Positions 10,274 to 22,965 of a DNA stretch of 64,000 nt are shown here, piece after piece. The translations under genes and the position numbers were made by a program. Source of the stretch: Asterella californica (Eukaryota > Streptophyta > Marchantiopsida > Marchantiales > Aytoniaceae); assembly GCA_036924285.1 (NCBI GenBank), contig JAYKYS010000039.1, positions 1-64,000 on the forward strand, given 5' to 3'. Position 1 is the stretch's first letter; each line of letters starts with the position of its first letter. Under the pieces are notes generated by a model that saw only the letters and a list, made by a program, of their open reading frames with translations, was not told the origin of the DNA and did not search any database.

Positions 10274-12833
10274 TTGTGTGACATATGCTATAAACGTGAT
10301 TTCTTGAAGAATTTAAAATATATCAATCAAATTCATTACGATTTCATTTGCTCTTATGCTGAAACAACTAACATAACTTTTGAACAGCTTAAAGATAATA
10401 CAAGGATTTGTTTGATGTGTATGCGGTATATAAACGATAACAAAATACCTCTTTTCTTTGAGATATCTAGAGTTTACAATAACAATACGATACCATATCT
10501 TGAATTTTTAAACGAAGTCAAAGAAAGATTGATCTCACCGCGAGTCATGTTCGAAAATATTCATATATACAATGGGTTTCAATAATGGCATCTAAGAGGT
10601 AGTGTTATCAATGTCCCGTCAAATACAAACATGGTCCAAACACATTTATCACGTATGGCTGATGAAGAAGGTTCTATCATAGTAGAAATCAAAAGAAAAC
10701 TAACTCTAAAATCAATCTATAAAACAAGCTACGTTCGACCTAACAAAGTAATGCGAGCTTTACATTATCTTACTGATACACACTTATACAAACATCACAA
10801 TATCGAGCTAAATGAAAATTGGATTCACACTTTTAACGACAATTATTCCAAAGAACAACTCCGATTCGATGAAGTAGAAACCATCGAAACAAATAACGAG
10901 TTCGATAAAAATAATCATGAACCAAATACAAACACTGATACATTTATTGTAAACTTTTTAGATCCTGAAATGATTTACGCCAATGAAAAGTATAAACTTA
11001 CTGTGGCTCCTAGCGAGAGATATCACCCTTTGAGTTTATTCAAAGATGAATTTTGTGAAGAGACTAATTTTCCTAGTTTGTTTTTTGGCCACGGAAGAAA
11101 CAAACAAATCGTTTCAAAGATGTCATATCACAAACTAGCTTCATGGGAATTATTATACAAAACTCATAAATTTGCTAGACATTTACCAAACATCTTTTTC
11201 AAGATGTCCAAAATCTGCATCGAGAAAATTCTAAGCATTTCTTGGATTCGAGTAAGGAAAAGTAAACTACATGGCTCTCCTTTGACGGCGAAACAAGTCA
11301 AGGATGACAATTTCAAACAACAACTTCTTATATCAGATAAAGCTTTTCCTTGTTTGTCCCAATTACGATTCACTCCAGACTATTACCAAGTCGTTAAGCG
11401 AAATCTTTTCGTGATGATCCGACAATTAGGAAAACCTACATTTTTTATTACTTTAACTGCGAACGAAAAAAACTGGAAATCGTTGATGAACACCTTATTC
11501 AAATTGAACAAAATGGATAACCATATACCATTGCCGGACGATGAAAAAACCTTAAGTTCTTCACAAAAACATCAACTTCTTAGACAAGATCCTGTCACAT
11601 GTGCACGATATTATGAACACAGAACCGTAAGCTTATTCAACATAACCAATTAATTTTAGGAAATGTATCTGATTTTTTTTCGAAACTGAATTTCAAAGCA
11701 GAGACAGTCCACATGATCACGGACTATTGTGGATAAAAAATGCTCCTGTTTTCAAGATAGATCCTGATGAATCAATAACAACTTTCATAGAAGAGTATAT
11801 TTCTACTGATCATCACTTATTGAGCGAAGAGATGATCAAATGTCAAACTCATCATCACACAAATACTTGCTATAAGAAAAGATCTTCTTCTTGTCGATTT
11901 CGATGTCCATGGCATCCCATGTCGAAAACAACAATATTATAACCTTTAACTAACGATGAACTTGATGATGAAACGACGAGAGATATAAAGCTTAAATCTA
12001 TTAGAATTTCAAACATCATTTCTTCTTTCAAAACTGGATTGGATATGAACTTCGATAAGTATCTTCAACATTTAGAACTTACATATGAAACTTACTTATT
12101 AGCTTTAAGATATTCTATATCAAAACCTTCTATATATCTCAAACGTCATCCAATAGATATTTCCATTAGTTCTTTTCCAAAAAATGCTGCTTCCATTTGG
12201 CAAGCCAACACAGATTGTCAATACGTGTTGGATCCACATGATGCGGCACAATATTGTAACTCAAAAGTAGACAATACAATAACAAATGAGATGAAGAAAA
12301 TTAACAATAAATGTACCGAGGAAAATCAAGAAGTAACCACACGGATAAAGAAGTTAGGCAATGCATTCTTGAATTCAAGACAAGTTTCGGCTCAATTAGC
12401 CATCTATACAATCTTAAAATTACCTTTGTATCATGCTTCTCGTTCTTTTCAATTCATAGACACTAGTAGTCCATCCGATCGAACCTTCCTCCTCAAAAGT
12501 TCCAAACAACTATCTTCTGAAGATGATTCTTCAACAAACATAGGATTGCCATCCATCATAGATAAGTATGCACGACGTCCACAACATCTGCAAACAAATT
12601 CAATGGCTTTGATAGAATTCGTAGCCAAGTTTAATACTTCACAAAATAGAAGATTGAGAAAATCTAAAATCATTCGATGGATATGTTTCGACCAATATAA
12701 ACAACCAGAAGACTATTTCAGAGAGCAAGTACTGTTATATGTCCCTTTTCTTTACGACGAGAACAACATTAAAGATTCAACTGAAACATGGGAAAATACA
12801 TATAATAGACATAAATCACATATTCTATTGTAA
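10274..12833 (+). pseudogene. Helentron Rep (HUH nuclease) segment of the transposase
   Basis: Starts with a Cys-rich motif (CDICYKRD, later CLMCMRY) and a block ERLISPRVMF..RGSVINVP as in the DUF6570/Helitron-like N-terminal region. The Rep core follows: PTFFITLTANE, DPVTCARYYEHR, then EFQSRDSPHDHGLLWIKNAP with the paired His of the HUH site (codons 11712-11714 and 11718-11720), and later FLNSRQVSAQLAIY and LPLYHASRSFQF. Rep nicks and joins ssDNA in rolling-circle transposition. In-frame TAA at 10583, 11940 and 12831, and frameshifts near 11650 and at the T-run near 11682, disrupt it. The residue between the two His is Asp rather than hydrophobic. Confidence 0.8.
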
Positions 12834-14545
12834 CAAAATTTATATACTTTTAAGTACAATACGGATGAAGTAAACGAGGATTGGAAGAAATTTGAGGATG
12901 AGGCGGCAGAACTTGAAGAAATAAGAGAATATCATAACGAACAAAGCGAACCGGAACAGGATTCAAGCAATTTGGATTTGGACAATGTCGACTTAATGCA
13001 ACGAACTACTCTTAAATGTACTTCTAAGACTACAAATCGTGAAGAAACCTTCCCGATCAAAGATCTTCTAATACCAATAGAATCATTTTGTGCTGAATTA
13101 CGTCAATTGAACAAACAACAAAAGCTAATCTTCAATGATTGTATGTACAAAAAGAGACACTTTCCACATGAACCAATCCATTTATTTCTTACGGGAGAAG
13201 CAGGAACCGGCAAAACATTCATCTTATTATAAATTATACAAGGATTGTCATGGATATACGAAGATGATAAATCCAGATTTAATGATCTTGAACAAATAAA
13301 AGTTTTGAAGATAGCATACACAGGACGAGCTGCATATAACATACAAGAATGACTATTCACAGTGCGTTAGCGATCCCTAAAGACTCTTACGATATAAACG
13401 TATCAAAATTAAGTCCAGATCGACTAGATAAATACATCAAATATTATAGCCAATTAAGATTATTAGTGATAGACAAAATCTCTCTAATGGGCGCAAGAAT
13501 GTTCTCTTACATAAACCAAAGACTACAACAAATAACTCAGAATTTCAACCTTCCATTCGGTGGCATAGATATAATTGTTTGCGGTGATTTTTATCAAGTA
13601 CAACCTGTTCAAGATTCATGGATCTTTCAATCTTCTAATATTTATTCTCAAAATATTACCGCTAACATATGGTCTTCATTTTTCAAACACTGTGAACTGA
13701 CTCAACCTATGCGTCAGAACAATACAGCTTTTATACAAATTTTGAATCATATTCGCATCAACCAACAAACATCTTCTGATCTACATTATTTAAATTCAAC
13801 TTATCAAAAAATGTATTCTAACCAAACGATATACCTCATTTATTTTACACTAACAAAGATACGAAACTTCATAATCAATATGTATTTAGTATAACTGATG
13901 GGAACGAATATTTATTCCATTCAAAAGATCATTTTTCTTCCGTTATATCGAAAAGATTTAAGATATCCATAAATCCAAAAGATACAGCTGGATTACACAG
14001 TACTTTATCTCTAAAAGTTACCATGTTAGTAGAATTATGTTATAATTATAACACACGACATGGACTCACCAATGGAAGCAATGAGATTTTCATGTCCACA
14101 ACAACATATAACGATGATCAAATCATTTGGATTCAATTTTTTGATCCAAAGATTGGAACACAAACGAGGAACAAACAAAAATATTTGTATTCCAATAACA
14201 TTCATCCATCTTGGACGCCCATTATGAGAATTTCACAACAGTTTCCAATCAATAAATATACCAAAGAACATAAGATCACTAGAACACAATTCCCTGTTCA
14301 ACAAGCATCTGCACGAACTATCCACAGATCGCAAGGAGTGACCATGCATCAGGTAGCTTTCAGTCCCAAACACATAAATCGACACGGATTGACATACACT
14401 ACATTATCCAGAGTGAAAAATCCTAAGCACTTACATATATTACAATTGATCGAGCATCGTCATATAGTTGTAGACAACGGAGTCACTCTCGAAATGAAAC
14501 GGTTGAAACTAAAATCATCGTGGCAATTCCACATCCATGATCTTC
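12834..14545 (+). pseudogene. Helentron Pif1-type helicase segment
   Basis: Continues the Rep frame. Superfamily 1B motifs occur in order: Walker A LTGEAGTGKTFIL (about 13185-13225), TIHSALAIP (about 13352), a Walker B region VIDKISLMG (about 13466-13492), GGIDIIVCGDFYQVQPV (about 13559), LTQPMRQ (about 13698), then TIHRSQGVTMHQ and YTTLSRV near the end. The helicase would unwind the element during transposition. In Walker B the usual Glu after Asp is Lys (codon 13475-13477). TAA at 13230-13232 and frameshifts near 13345 and 13835 also break it. Confidence 0.85.
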
Positions 14546-15224
14546 AGATGAATATCTCATCTTCCACTTACATGCTCATACAATTTCTAAACACAAGATC
14601 ATTAATAAAACATCACCTTGATGTTCGAGCAGATCATAATTTACAACTATCTGATATTTTGTGCTTCAGTGAGACACTTATACAAAATCCTAGTTCTGTT
14701 TCACATTTTAAAGACGTCGAACGCTTTCAATATATACATACGTACACAAGTCGAGGTTTGCTACTAACATATCGAAACATAATGCAACTCTCGGCGCATA
14801 ATATTTTTGGAACTCATAACATGGAAATAATTTCTGCAGATTTCAACATTCTAACTCGTCGTGCAATTCACATCATAGTTGTATACAAATCTCCTCGTAT
14901 GCATGTCGATGAGTTTTTGATCAATTTTACTATCATTATTCAAAACATACCTAAGGATTATCCCACGATAATCGTAGGAGATTTCAATATCGATCTGCTC
15001 AAAATTGATGATCATCAAACTACATCTTTCGCATCTTTCATGACTTCATTCAATTTCTTCACAAAACCAACCACAAAATATGGATCAAATCTAGATCAAA
15101 TATGGGCTAACGTTACACAATACGAAAATCTCTCTTCATATCACATGCTTATTGGATAGATCATGATCCTATTTTTATTCTCTATAAAAAGCCATCACAT
15201 GTTACTATGTTCTCATTTACGTGA
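14546..15224 (+). pseudogene. Helentron C-terminal EEP/AP-like endonuclease
   Basis: In frame with the helicase C-terminus. EEP motifs are in order: FLNTRSL, a catalytic Glu in CFSET (about 14666), VYKSP, VGDFNIDL with Asp and Asn (about 14974-14997), SNLDQIWAN (about 15087), then IDHDPIF after a frameshift near 15140, with a stop at 15222-15224. This domain resembles endonucleases of CR1-like non-LTR elements and is diagnostic for Helentrons. Its exact job in transposition is unsettled. It is better preserved than the Rep part: one frameshift, no nonsense codon seen. Confidence 0.75.
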
Positions 15225-16131
15225 AAAATAAATTCAATCTTCTTTTCTTCATGTACTCATCAATAGAGCTATACAAGTGATGTTCATGATCATATATTTC
15301 AGATTCAAGAGATTTTCAACACTTGCGAAACAAGGTACTCCCTTTTACGTTTCTTGAAAAATAATAATTTTTATATAAATTGTAAATCATCATCATGTCA
15401 TGAGCTATTGACTTTACAAAATTCCTAAATGTATGCATCCACAACTGTTCAATACAATATAAACATGCTCATTTTAACATCCATAATATTCCAAATGTTT
15501 TGTTTCGCAGTTACGATTCATCATTGCTCTCAAGACGACCTCAAGATTCAAATCATTCTATACATTTCTTGCATATCTTATATATTATCGATACTCCCGA
15601 TGTACATAATCTTCACAACATGTCTCACAATCTTCATTATATATTTTCTCATTTGAAAAATAATCATATGTTATTATATTTTCATGTAGCTAAACAAATT
15701 AGTCTATTTATTTTCTTAATAAGCTCATTATTCGAATCATTCATACAAATTCATATGCATCGAGTTAAAGCTATTTTAACAATTATGACATCATATACTC
15801 CTATATATATTTTTTACAATAATTGCATCATACACAAACAAAAAACTAACACAATGTTATTTATGTATCTTTCCCTAACTTCCATAAATTTTGAAATGTA
15901 TGTAGTAACAGAGTCTGAAATTATCTTTCCTAACCTCCACAATATTCTAAATGTTCTTTTTTGCAGTTGTAACTTATCACTACCTTCGAATCGGTCCAAA
16001 GACTCATCAACTTCTACATTTTCATACATTTGAAGATTCTTAGGATCACTATCCTCAAAATGATCCGAAGCTTCACAAGTATATATTTGCATAAATGATG
16101 CAGACATGTTACTATCATCATATGAAGACAT
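15225..16131. other. AT-rich 3' flank of the Helentron with degenerate repeats
   Basis: Two diverged copies of about 95 bp, at roughly 15480-15575 and 15935-16030 (CCATAATATTCCAAATGTTTT and CCACAATATTCTAAATGTTCT), and a recurring TTGAAAAATAATNAT phrase near 15350 and 15650. A minus-strand frame at 15814-16131 begins acid-rich (MSSYDDSNMSASF) but has no known domain. It may be the element's 3' non-coding tail. Confidence 0.4.
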
Positions 16132-18721
16132 GTTGAAAGATGCATGTGATGACTTACATAAATTTATGAACTACTTCTTTCAATCTCTGAAGATAATTTT
16201 ATCATGGCTTTCAAAGACTATATTGATTTTCATCATTTTTAATATTCATCCACGTCTATAGAATTACACTTTCACATATATCACTTTCTAAGACTCGTGG
16301 GATGAGATGGATTTCATTTTTAACATTCACCTTCACAGATTTCACCTTCTAGGATTGTGAGGTCTTGCAAACGCATAGCCCTTGCAATTCCATTGCATGC
16401 ATAGCGACTTGTTTGAATTTAAATTCAATCATAAATAATCATACAGAGAATTGCAAAAAAGTGAAATGAAAATCCATAAGTGAAGTCTATAGCAACGCAC
16501 CTCCAACCATTGCTTGTTCTTCCGGACGTTTCTCAACTATTATAAAGTATTCAATTAATACTTCAGTTTATTACCTAACTCTTCGGTCTAAGAGTAGTTA
16601 ATTTAAAGTTAATAAATTAACCTTGCAATCCTCTTCAGTCGAAAGATGGGAGGGGTGAATATGCAAGAGATACTTCTTTCCGACATACATAGTTTGCTTG
16701 TACACAAGCAATCACAATCCAACTTTTCTAGAGTCTCGATAGTCTTAACAGTTAAAGTATATAGGATCTCATCGAATAAAATACACATGGTAATGAAAAT
16801 GAACTATTAAAGTGACAATAGACTATTGCTCGAAACAATATATGGTATAGAACTGAAACGGTTAGATTTATATCGTCAATATAAAAAAACGAGCTTAGAC
16901 TTATTGGTCATTTCCATATGTATTCGCATAAACTAATGGTAGAAAGAATATTCCTGTTTCTTTAGAGAATCTTCCCTTTCAACTTTGAAATCCCCAAGTA
17001 CTAGCACATCTTCAGCAGATAGAGTAAAACTATGATAATCAAATGGACGATCAGCATATATTATAATTATTAATTGTCTTAGAACGAGATATAAGAAGAA
17101 TAAGTAGACCGGCAAACCATGGTCCAAGCTTTAGTCACTGCTAAATTCCTGATATCTATCTTATCTTTTGAGAGCATATCGTTTGATCTGAAAAAGCGGT
17201 TGGGAGAAAGCATATAATTTTGTCACTTGGTTCCACAGCAAGACAACTATAACATTAAAATACGCATCCCAAGTGAGGTGGGGAAGTTTCAAGCGAAAAA
17301 GACGTAGAAGAATTCTAGGCTGGCAGTGATCTTTCGTTGAGTATGTAGACTGGGGAGAGAGAAAAACAAAATATTAACTTGTGAAAAAAATGTTTTCTTT
17401 TATCTCCAATGTGGATTGTACACTCAAGATAAGGCTAGTGTATGCGGGGCTCAACTTTGGGGAACTTTTGTTTATTTTGTGTTCCAGTAAATTATCTAAT
17501 TTAAACTTAAATAATTAAAAAAATATAGCTATCTATGTAATATTAATTGTTAGCCAGCCCTAGATTTACGAGGAGTTCTAAAGATAATACATAAGCATAG
17601 CTCGTGCACACACGCTTCTTGAACTATTATGGCAGTCCTCTTACTGCTTAGAGGAAAATGGGAATCCTGAAATTTAATTCATTCCCTAACCTCCCGACCG
17701 TAAAGATTAGGGAATAAATGACTGGAATAATCTAATAGTGTACTACCCTAAAACTACAGTATTCCATAAACCAGTTCGTACGCGGAGGCTAACACTAGAG
17801 TGCCTATTTGGCATGAAAAGCTGTATAGGACAGGTTATAAAACCTATTGAAGGAAAACAGTTTCATCCGGAGGACTTCTTTTTGTGCATTAGAAAACTAA
17901 AAGAAAAATGTAAAATAGCTATGAAGAAAAGAGTGAGAGCGATGACACATCTTTGCTGATTCTTACAGGTATCTACGGAGGTGCTCCCATTTACGGAGAA
18001 ACCTTTTACACATGTGACAAGAATGGGAAAGGTTTGAAGGGCCATTTACGGGACCTTTTTTGACGAGTTTAGGTTGATACTTCCACCATATTTGTTTCTT
18101 TGATTATTAATACTTTTGATGTACGCCAGTTCTGGTTTATATCAACAAATGATTTACCATCATGTATTTTTCGTGTTTATTTTAAATATTTTCGTTCTCT
18201 ACAAAATAAAAACCGGTTCTGGTTATGAGAATTTCATAAATACCTTCACTATGATTGTGATTTAGTTACTGATGTTATCATTCAAAACCATTCTTTATAA
18301 GTAACCATACCATAACCATAAAGGTGTCTCTGTATAACCAAAGGCCAAATTCATTCCTCAAATTAGAAGAGTTCATATTGCCTGTGGTATAGTTTGCATA
18401 TATCCATGAATCATTTAGCTCCGTAACCTGCTTGGACTGCTCGGACTTGAGTCTACATGGCGTCTACGTTATGCTGAGATGGAATGGGACTTGAACCATA
18501 TAATTACCTCACTCCCGAAAGTAGTGGCCATTGCGAACTGAGAATCACGGCCAGATCCAAACATAACCTATAAGCATAGCGTGCAAACACATATATCTGA
18601 AACTACAAGACAAGAATCCTATTATCAAATGATCACTATTCATGATAGATACTAACTTTTATTTAGCTTTTTTTATATTAAAATTAAATAATACATTAAT
18701 GAGCATGCTGCACTTTTTCCA

Positions 18722-19120
18722 TTTTCACAGAAGAGGTGAATATGCATGCTGGATAAACTTCTGAGAACTTTTACTCGCTGACTGTTTCCGAGGAAATATG
18801 TAAATGTTAACTAAAAATCATATACCAAACGAGTGAAAAACTGTTAACTGAAATGTTAACTATTACTCCATACCTGGAAAAACAAAAAGGTCAAAAGAAA
18901 ATCATAAGTCATGAAATGTTAACTATTACTCCATACCTGGAAAAACAAAAAGGTCAAAAGAAAATCATAAGTCATGAGTAGACTGCCGCATTGCTAAAGG
19001 TACAAGTCAGAGAACCTCAACTATTAATGCATTCATTTACTTCCAGTTTAATCTATTACGGAAGGGTTGGGTAATTACCTCCTCCATAGAAAGATGGAAA
19101 AGATGAATAATATACATATT
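18722..19120 (+). repeat. double-hairpin repeat family, copy A
   Basis: Begins GAAGAGGTGAATATGCATGC and contains CTTCTGAGAACTTTTACTCG, TACCTGGAAAAACAAAAAGG and AAGGTACAAGTCAGAGA. It ends with two hairpin-forming stretches (19040-19110). It shares order and wording with copy C at 41615-41990 and, inverted, with copy B at 22497-22965. Confidence 0.65.
18850..18975. repeat. 63-bp perfect tandem duplication
   Basis: 18850-18912 is repeated exactly at 18913-18975 (starting GAAATGTTAACTATTACTCC). It is internal to copy A of the hairpin repeat and appears recent because I see no difference between units. Confidence 0.9.
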
Positions 19121-22100
19121 TGCCAAATAACAGCATCGTATTTTTTTGGGTTCTCTCATTAAGACCAAAATCTAGAAACAGAACTTATGTGAAGTCAATC
19201 GACACGACTCGAAAGTCGAACTTCTACTTGGAGATCATCATTCAGTTAAATCATTTTATGATCAATGGAGATTAAATAATAATATGTTCAGTATGTTAAA
19301 CTTATGTCACAGTTGCATAGTAGATATGTGATTGTCCCATGAATTGACGTAGTTAATATTTGTTTCACGATTTGATGGATATTTATTGTCCGTGTATTTC
19401 ATTCCGAGTAATAAAAACTCCATTATTTATGTGACTCGGAAATCCTAGAAGAAAAGCGGCAAACATTACTCTAATCAAGAAAGGTTCTCCATTACTGGGT
19501 TCTTAAAGCCCAGGTGCCTTATTCAAAAACCAGGAATACTTCATTCTGCGGTGGGCGGTATGCGAAGAAAGAAATCTAACCATTATACTCAAAATATTTT
19601 TGTTAATATATTCATTTTCCGGTGAATCACATCTGTTAAGTAAGGACTTGAATAAAAGCTCTCTTAGAGCTTTACAATATATATTTACTTCAAACTTATT
19701 ATTGAATATCTAGTGGAAAATATAGAAATGAGAATTTGATGATTCTAAAACAAAACAATATCTTCTCTCTAAATTAAAAAAAAACACAAAGAAAAGATAA
19801 TATTCTTTTCTTTGCTTGTATACCAACACCTGGGGTTTAAAGAAAATGCGGAGACTTACTTTAATGTACAAGCATTGGTGTTATCAGAATATAGCTTACC
19901 AATTATTCTTATATTTCCCCGACAAGTATCATATATATATCCAAAATTTTGGTAACATTTCTGGCCTTAATTTCTCGAACTCTGCTCCACAGTCTTTTTC
20001 GAGTCTTAACTCTATAATCTAGATCTGTTCGTCCACTGTTCGAATTCAAGCCAATTAATGCCAGATCGATGACCTGGCAATTCATGCTGTGCAATGGCAG
20101 CAGCTTCCGACTGTGGAAAGCTCCACAGTGTAAAGAGGACTAAAAACAAATCACACAAAAAGAATTTCTCATATTCCAAGATTTGTACAACGTGCTCCTT
20201 TGGATATTATTTCTCAATGAGAGCATTGAGAATATTTGAAAGCATCTCAATGAAGATGTCGTTATTACCATCTTCTATGAAAATAACCATATTTATAGTT
20301 GATAATTGAAGACGCTATAAAAGATAAACATAAGTCGATAGGCTGATAATCTTCTGTAAAAATATTTTAGATTGAATTTTTTATAAATACATGGCTGGTT
20401 GCTAACATGCACTTTTCATATTCAGATGAAGTGACATTTTGACATGTTGAACAAGCTGTTGCAAATCAAGAGTAAGGTCAAATAATGCAAGTTTAGATGG
20501 GTGGAATCAAGTCCGGAAAACATATTACGGTTGCGGTCAAGTAAATTCTCTGGAGAACTTGAGTCTACCTGACTATGTACAGGTGACTTGAGAACTCATT
20601 TTTTCCTCATCTGAGTGATGGAGAATTTTGTTTTTTTATTCCTCCCCATGAATGACCTCATCTGTACTGTATCATGTGACATTTGTCATTTGATACCTCT
20701 CATTTCAGACTGATCAACAATGTGGTTCGAAAAAGGAGAAAATGGAAAAGAGAAGAAGATAAGATGTGGTTATTCAAGTCCTGTGAAGAACGGCATGCCA
20801 CATTCATGTGAGCAGTTCTTCTTCTTATATAATTTCTTCTGATTTTCGTTTTCTTTTTATTTAAATGTATACGTTAGGCTTCTGCCTCTGACGGGCTTCT
20901 CTTACTCATTTCTCGTTCATTATTCTTGACATTTTCTTGTATGTTGGTGCTTCCGAACCTCTCCATTCATATGCTCGTGCATTTTGTACATTTATTCATT
21001 ATCTTATACTCTTCGTTGCATGGTTTTACTCGTCAAATATTACCAGTAGTAGGTTGCTGAAACATGAAGTTTAAAGATTTATGTCCTGAATTGTCAAGTC
21101 TTCATTCCGCTTGCCACAATGAAGCAGAATGGGAGTTCTTTAATAGCAATTTTCCACCTGCTAAAAAGTGTATAAGTAAAACACTAACAAAACTTTATCA
21201 GACTGTAAAAGGTCGCTAGCAGCAATGGTAAGGTAACGTGGAGAAGACCAAATTTATCCACTGGTGTAATGTTGCGGAATGCTTGCGAGTGGCGTGTCTT
21301 TAATTGTCTTACAAATATTATATCGGTCTTTTAACACTTGCATAATATTCATTGCCATGTGTACCCAGTCCGATGTCAGCCAGGTTGAGGATTTATGTTT
21401 GTCTCCATACTCCACTCTGAAGTTTGTCTACAAAGTCTTCACGAGGGCTACAAGGTGTACGGGTGTATGTCTCCACGTTTTTCGGGAAGTTCTGTAACAG
21501 AAATCAACCGCGTCGATGTATCAGCTTTGTACGGCAGGAAGATCCATACTTGCACAGAAGCTTTGCCGGTCCATGTTTGCACAAAATGTCAATTCTAGTA
21601 GTGGTGAAGTTCCTTGGTAGGAGTAGAGTTCCAGTTCCTAGCACGAACGAATGCATGTATAATCTGACACGAATGCACTTTTGAGACTTTTTCTATGGAA
21701 CATAAAACAAGACTTCTCTTGACAAGTATGAACACAAAGTTGTAAATGCACGAAAACCCATACAAACTTTTCCATGGTGGATCTTCGAGGATCGGAAGGT
21801 GTACCGGAATAAAATGTCACTACAAGCCACTCCATCTGGCAGCGGCTTAGGCTCATAAGGACACTGGCGCAAGACCTTCCTCTATACATGTATGATCACA
21901 TTGTCCCAGTTCATTCCTTGTATTGAGTTTTAATATTTTGGAAACTAATAATTCCATAATTCAGTTCAGAAACAATGACATGTTCTCTTACTTAGTCAGG
22001 TGCCACCTGAATAAATAAAATAACCCTGTAACTCTTTCAAAAATTACAGACATTTTTCTCCTGTTCTGGTGTCAAGTGACTAGTGCCTCTAGAGATTCAT

Positions 22101-22496
22101 GAGTTTTTTGTTTGTTTCTTCAATCAAATGATACAGGATTCGAGCTCTAGTGAGCAGATCTGCGTATACAGACGGTTGTCATTATATTAAATTAATATAT
22201 CAGTAAAAACTATCTACTCCAAGGTAACATAGATATGAGAATCCAAGGTTTTGTTCTCTTCTTTTCTGAAACCCAAAATATGAAGTCCATTATAAATTTT
22301 TTCCTTTATTACGATAACAGAAGTTAAGATTTATAAATTCTTCTGTATTAACCTTACATTCTTAGCACCAAGTTTTATTCATCCATTATCCATTTTCTAA
22401 CCGCTAGAAATCAGCCAACTCTGCTGCAGTAACCAGTATTTGTAACAAATTTATCTTTGTCATTTTCCCCACTTTTCATACGCAGCCTTGCTGGGA

Positions 22497-22965
22497 TGCA
22501 TTCATACTGAGCACCCTGCATATATATTCACCTCCTCCATTCTTCAATGGAGGAGAAAATTATCCAGAGGTTTAATTTATTATCTAATCCTTTCTGCCAG
22601 AAGGACTATAGTAAATTACAGTAAATTATAATATTACTAATTATTAGTTCTTGGACTTGTATCTTTAGAAGCACTGTAGTTTACTCATACCTTATGGTTT
22701 ATATCTGAGTTTTTTCTTTTTCCAAGTATAGACTAATAGTTAATATTTATAAAATATCTTTATTATTTTCAGTCACTTGGTATATGATTTTCTGATTATA
22801 TGTTTGTCAGGTTGACAAACAAATGAAATCAGGTTATCAACCTAATGAAATGAAACCTTGGTTGTTTGCTTGAAATTTCTGATTATATGTATTATATATT
22901 TCCTCGGTAAAAACAAACGAGCAAAAGTTCTCAGAGGTTCATCCTGCATGTATATTTGGGTGTAT
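22497..22965 (-). repeat. double-hairpin repeat family, copy B (inverted)
   Basis: On the plus strand it starts with the hairpin TTCACCTCCTCCATT..AATGGAGGAG, then AATTTATTATCTAATCCTT..AGAAGGA. It ends TTCCTCGGTAAAAACAAACG and GCAAAAGTTCTCAGAGGTTC, the reverse complement of the start of copy A. Confidence 0.6.

Larger units (their letters stand above)
5625..15224 (+). mobile_element. decayed Helentron (Helitron relative) with RPA, OTU and Rep-helicase-endonuclease
   Basis: Three coding blocks in one orientation form an element: an RPA-like ssDNA-binding protein, an OTU protease, and a Rep-Pif1 helicase with a C-terminal EEP endonuclease. This set is the known signature of Helentrons rather than canonical plant Helitrons, which lack the endonuclease. 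Limits given are those of the recognisable coding part. The non-coding ends (short inverted repeats, terminal palindrome, T/T target) could not be placed. Degenerate repeats to about 16.1 kb may belong to the 3' tail. All genes carry stops or frameshifts, so the copy is dead. Confidence 0.75.

Noticed and set aside
9737..13232. Alternative genetic code with TAA read as Gln
   Set aside because: The same genes also carry frameshifts and a Walker B mutation, other stops (TAG, TGA) occur in the RPA gene, and neighbouring genes use TAA as stop.
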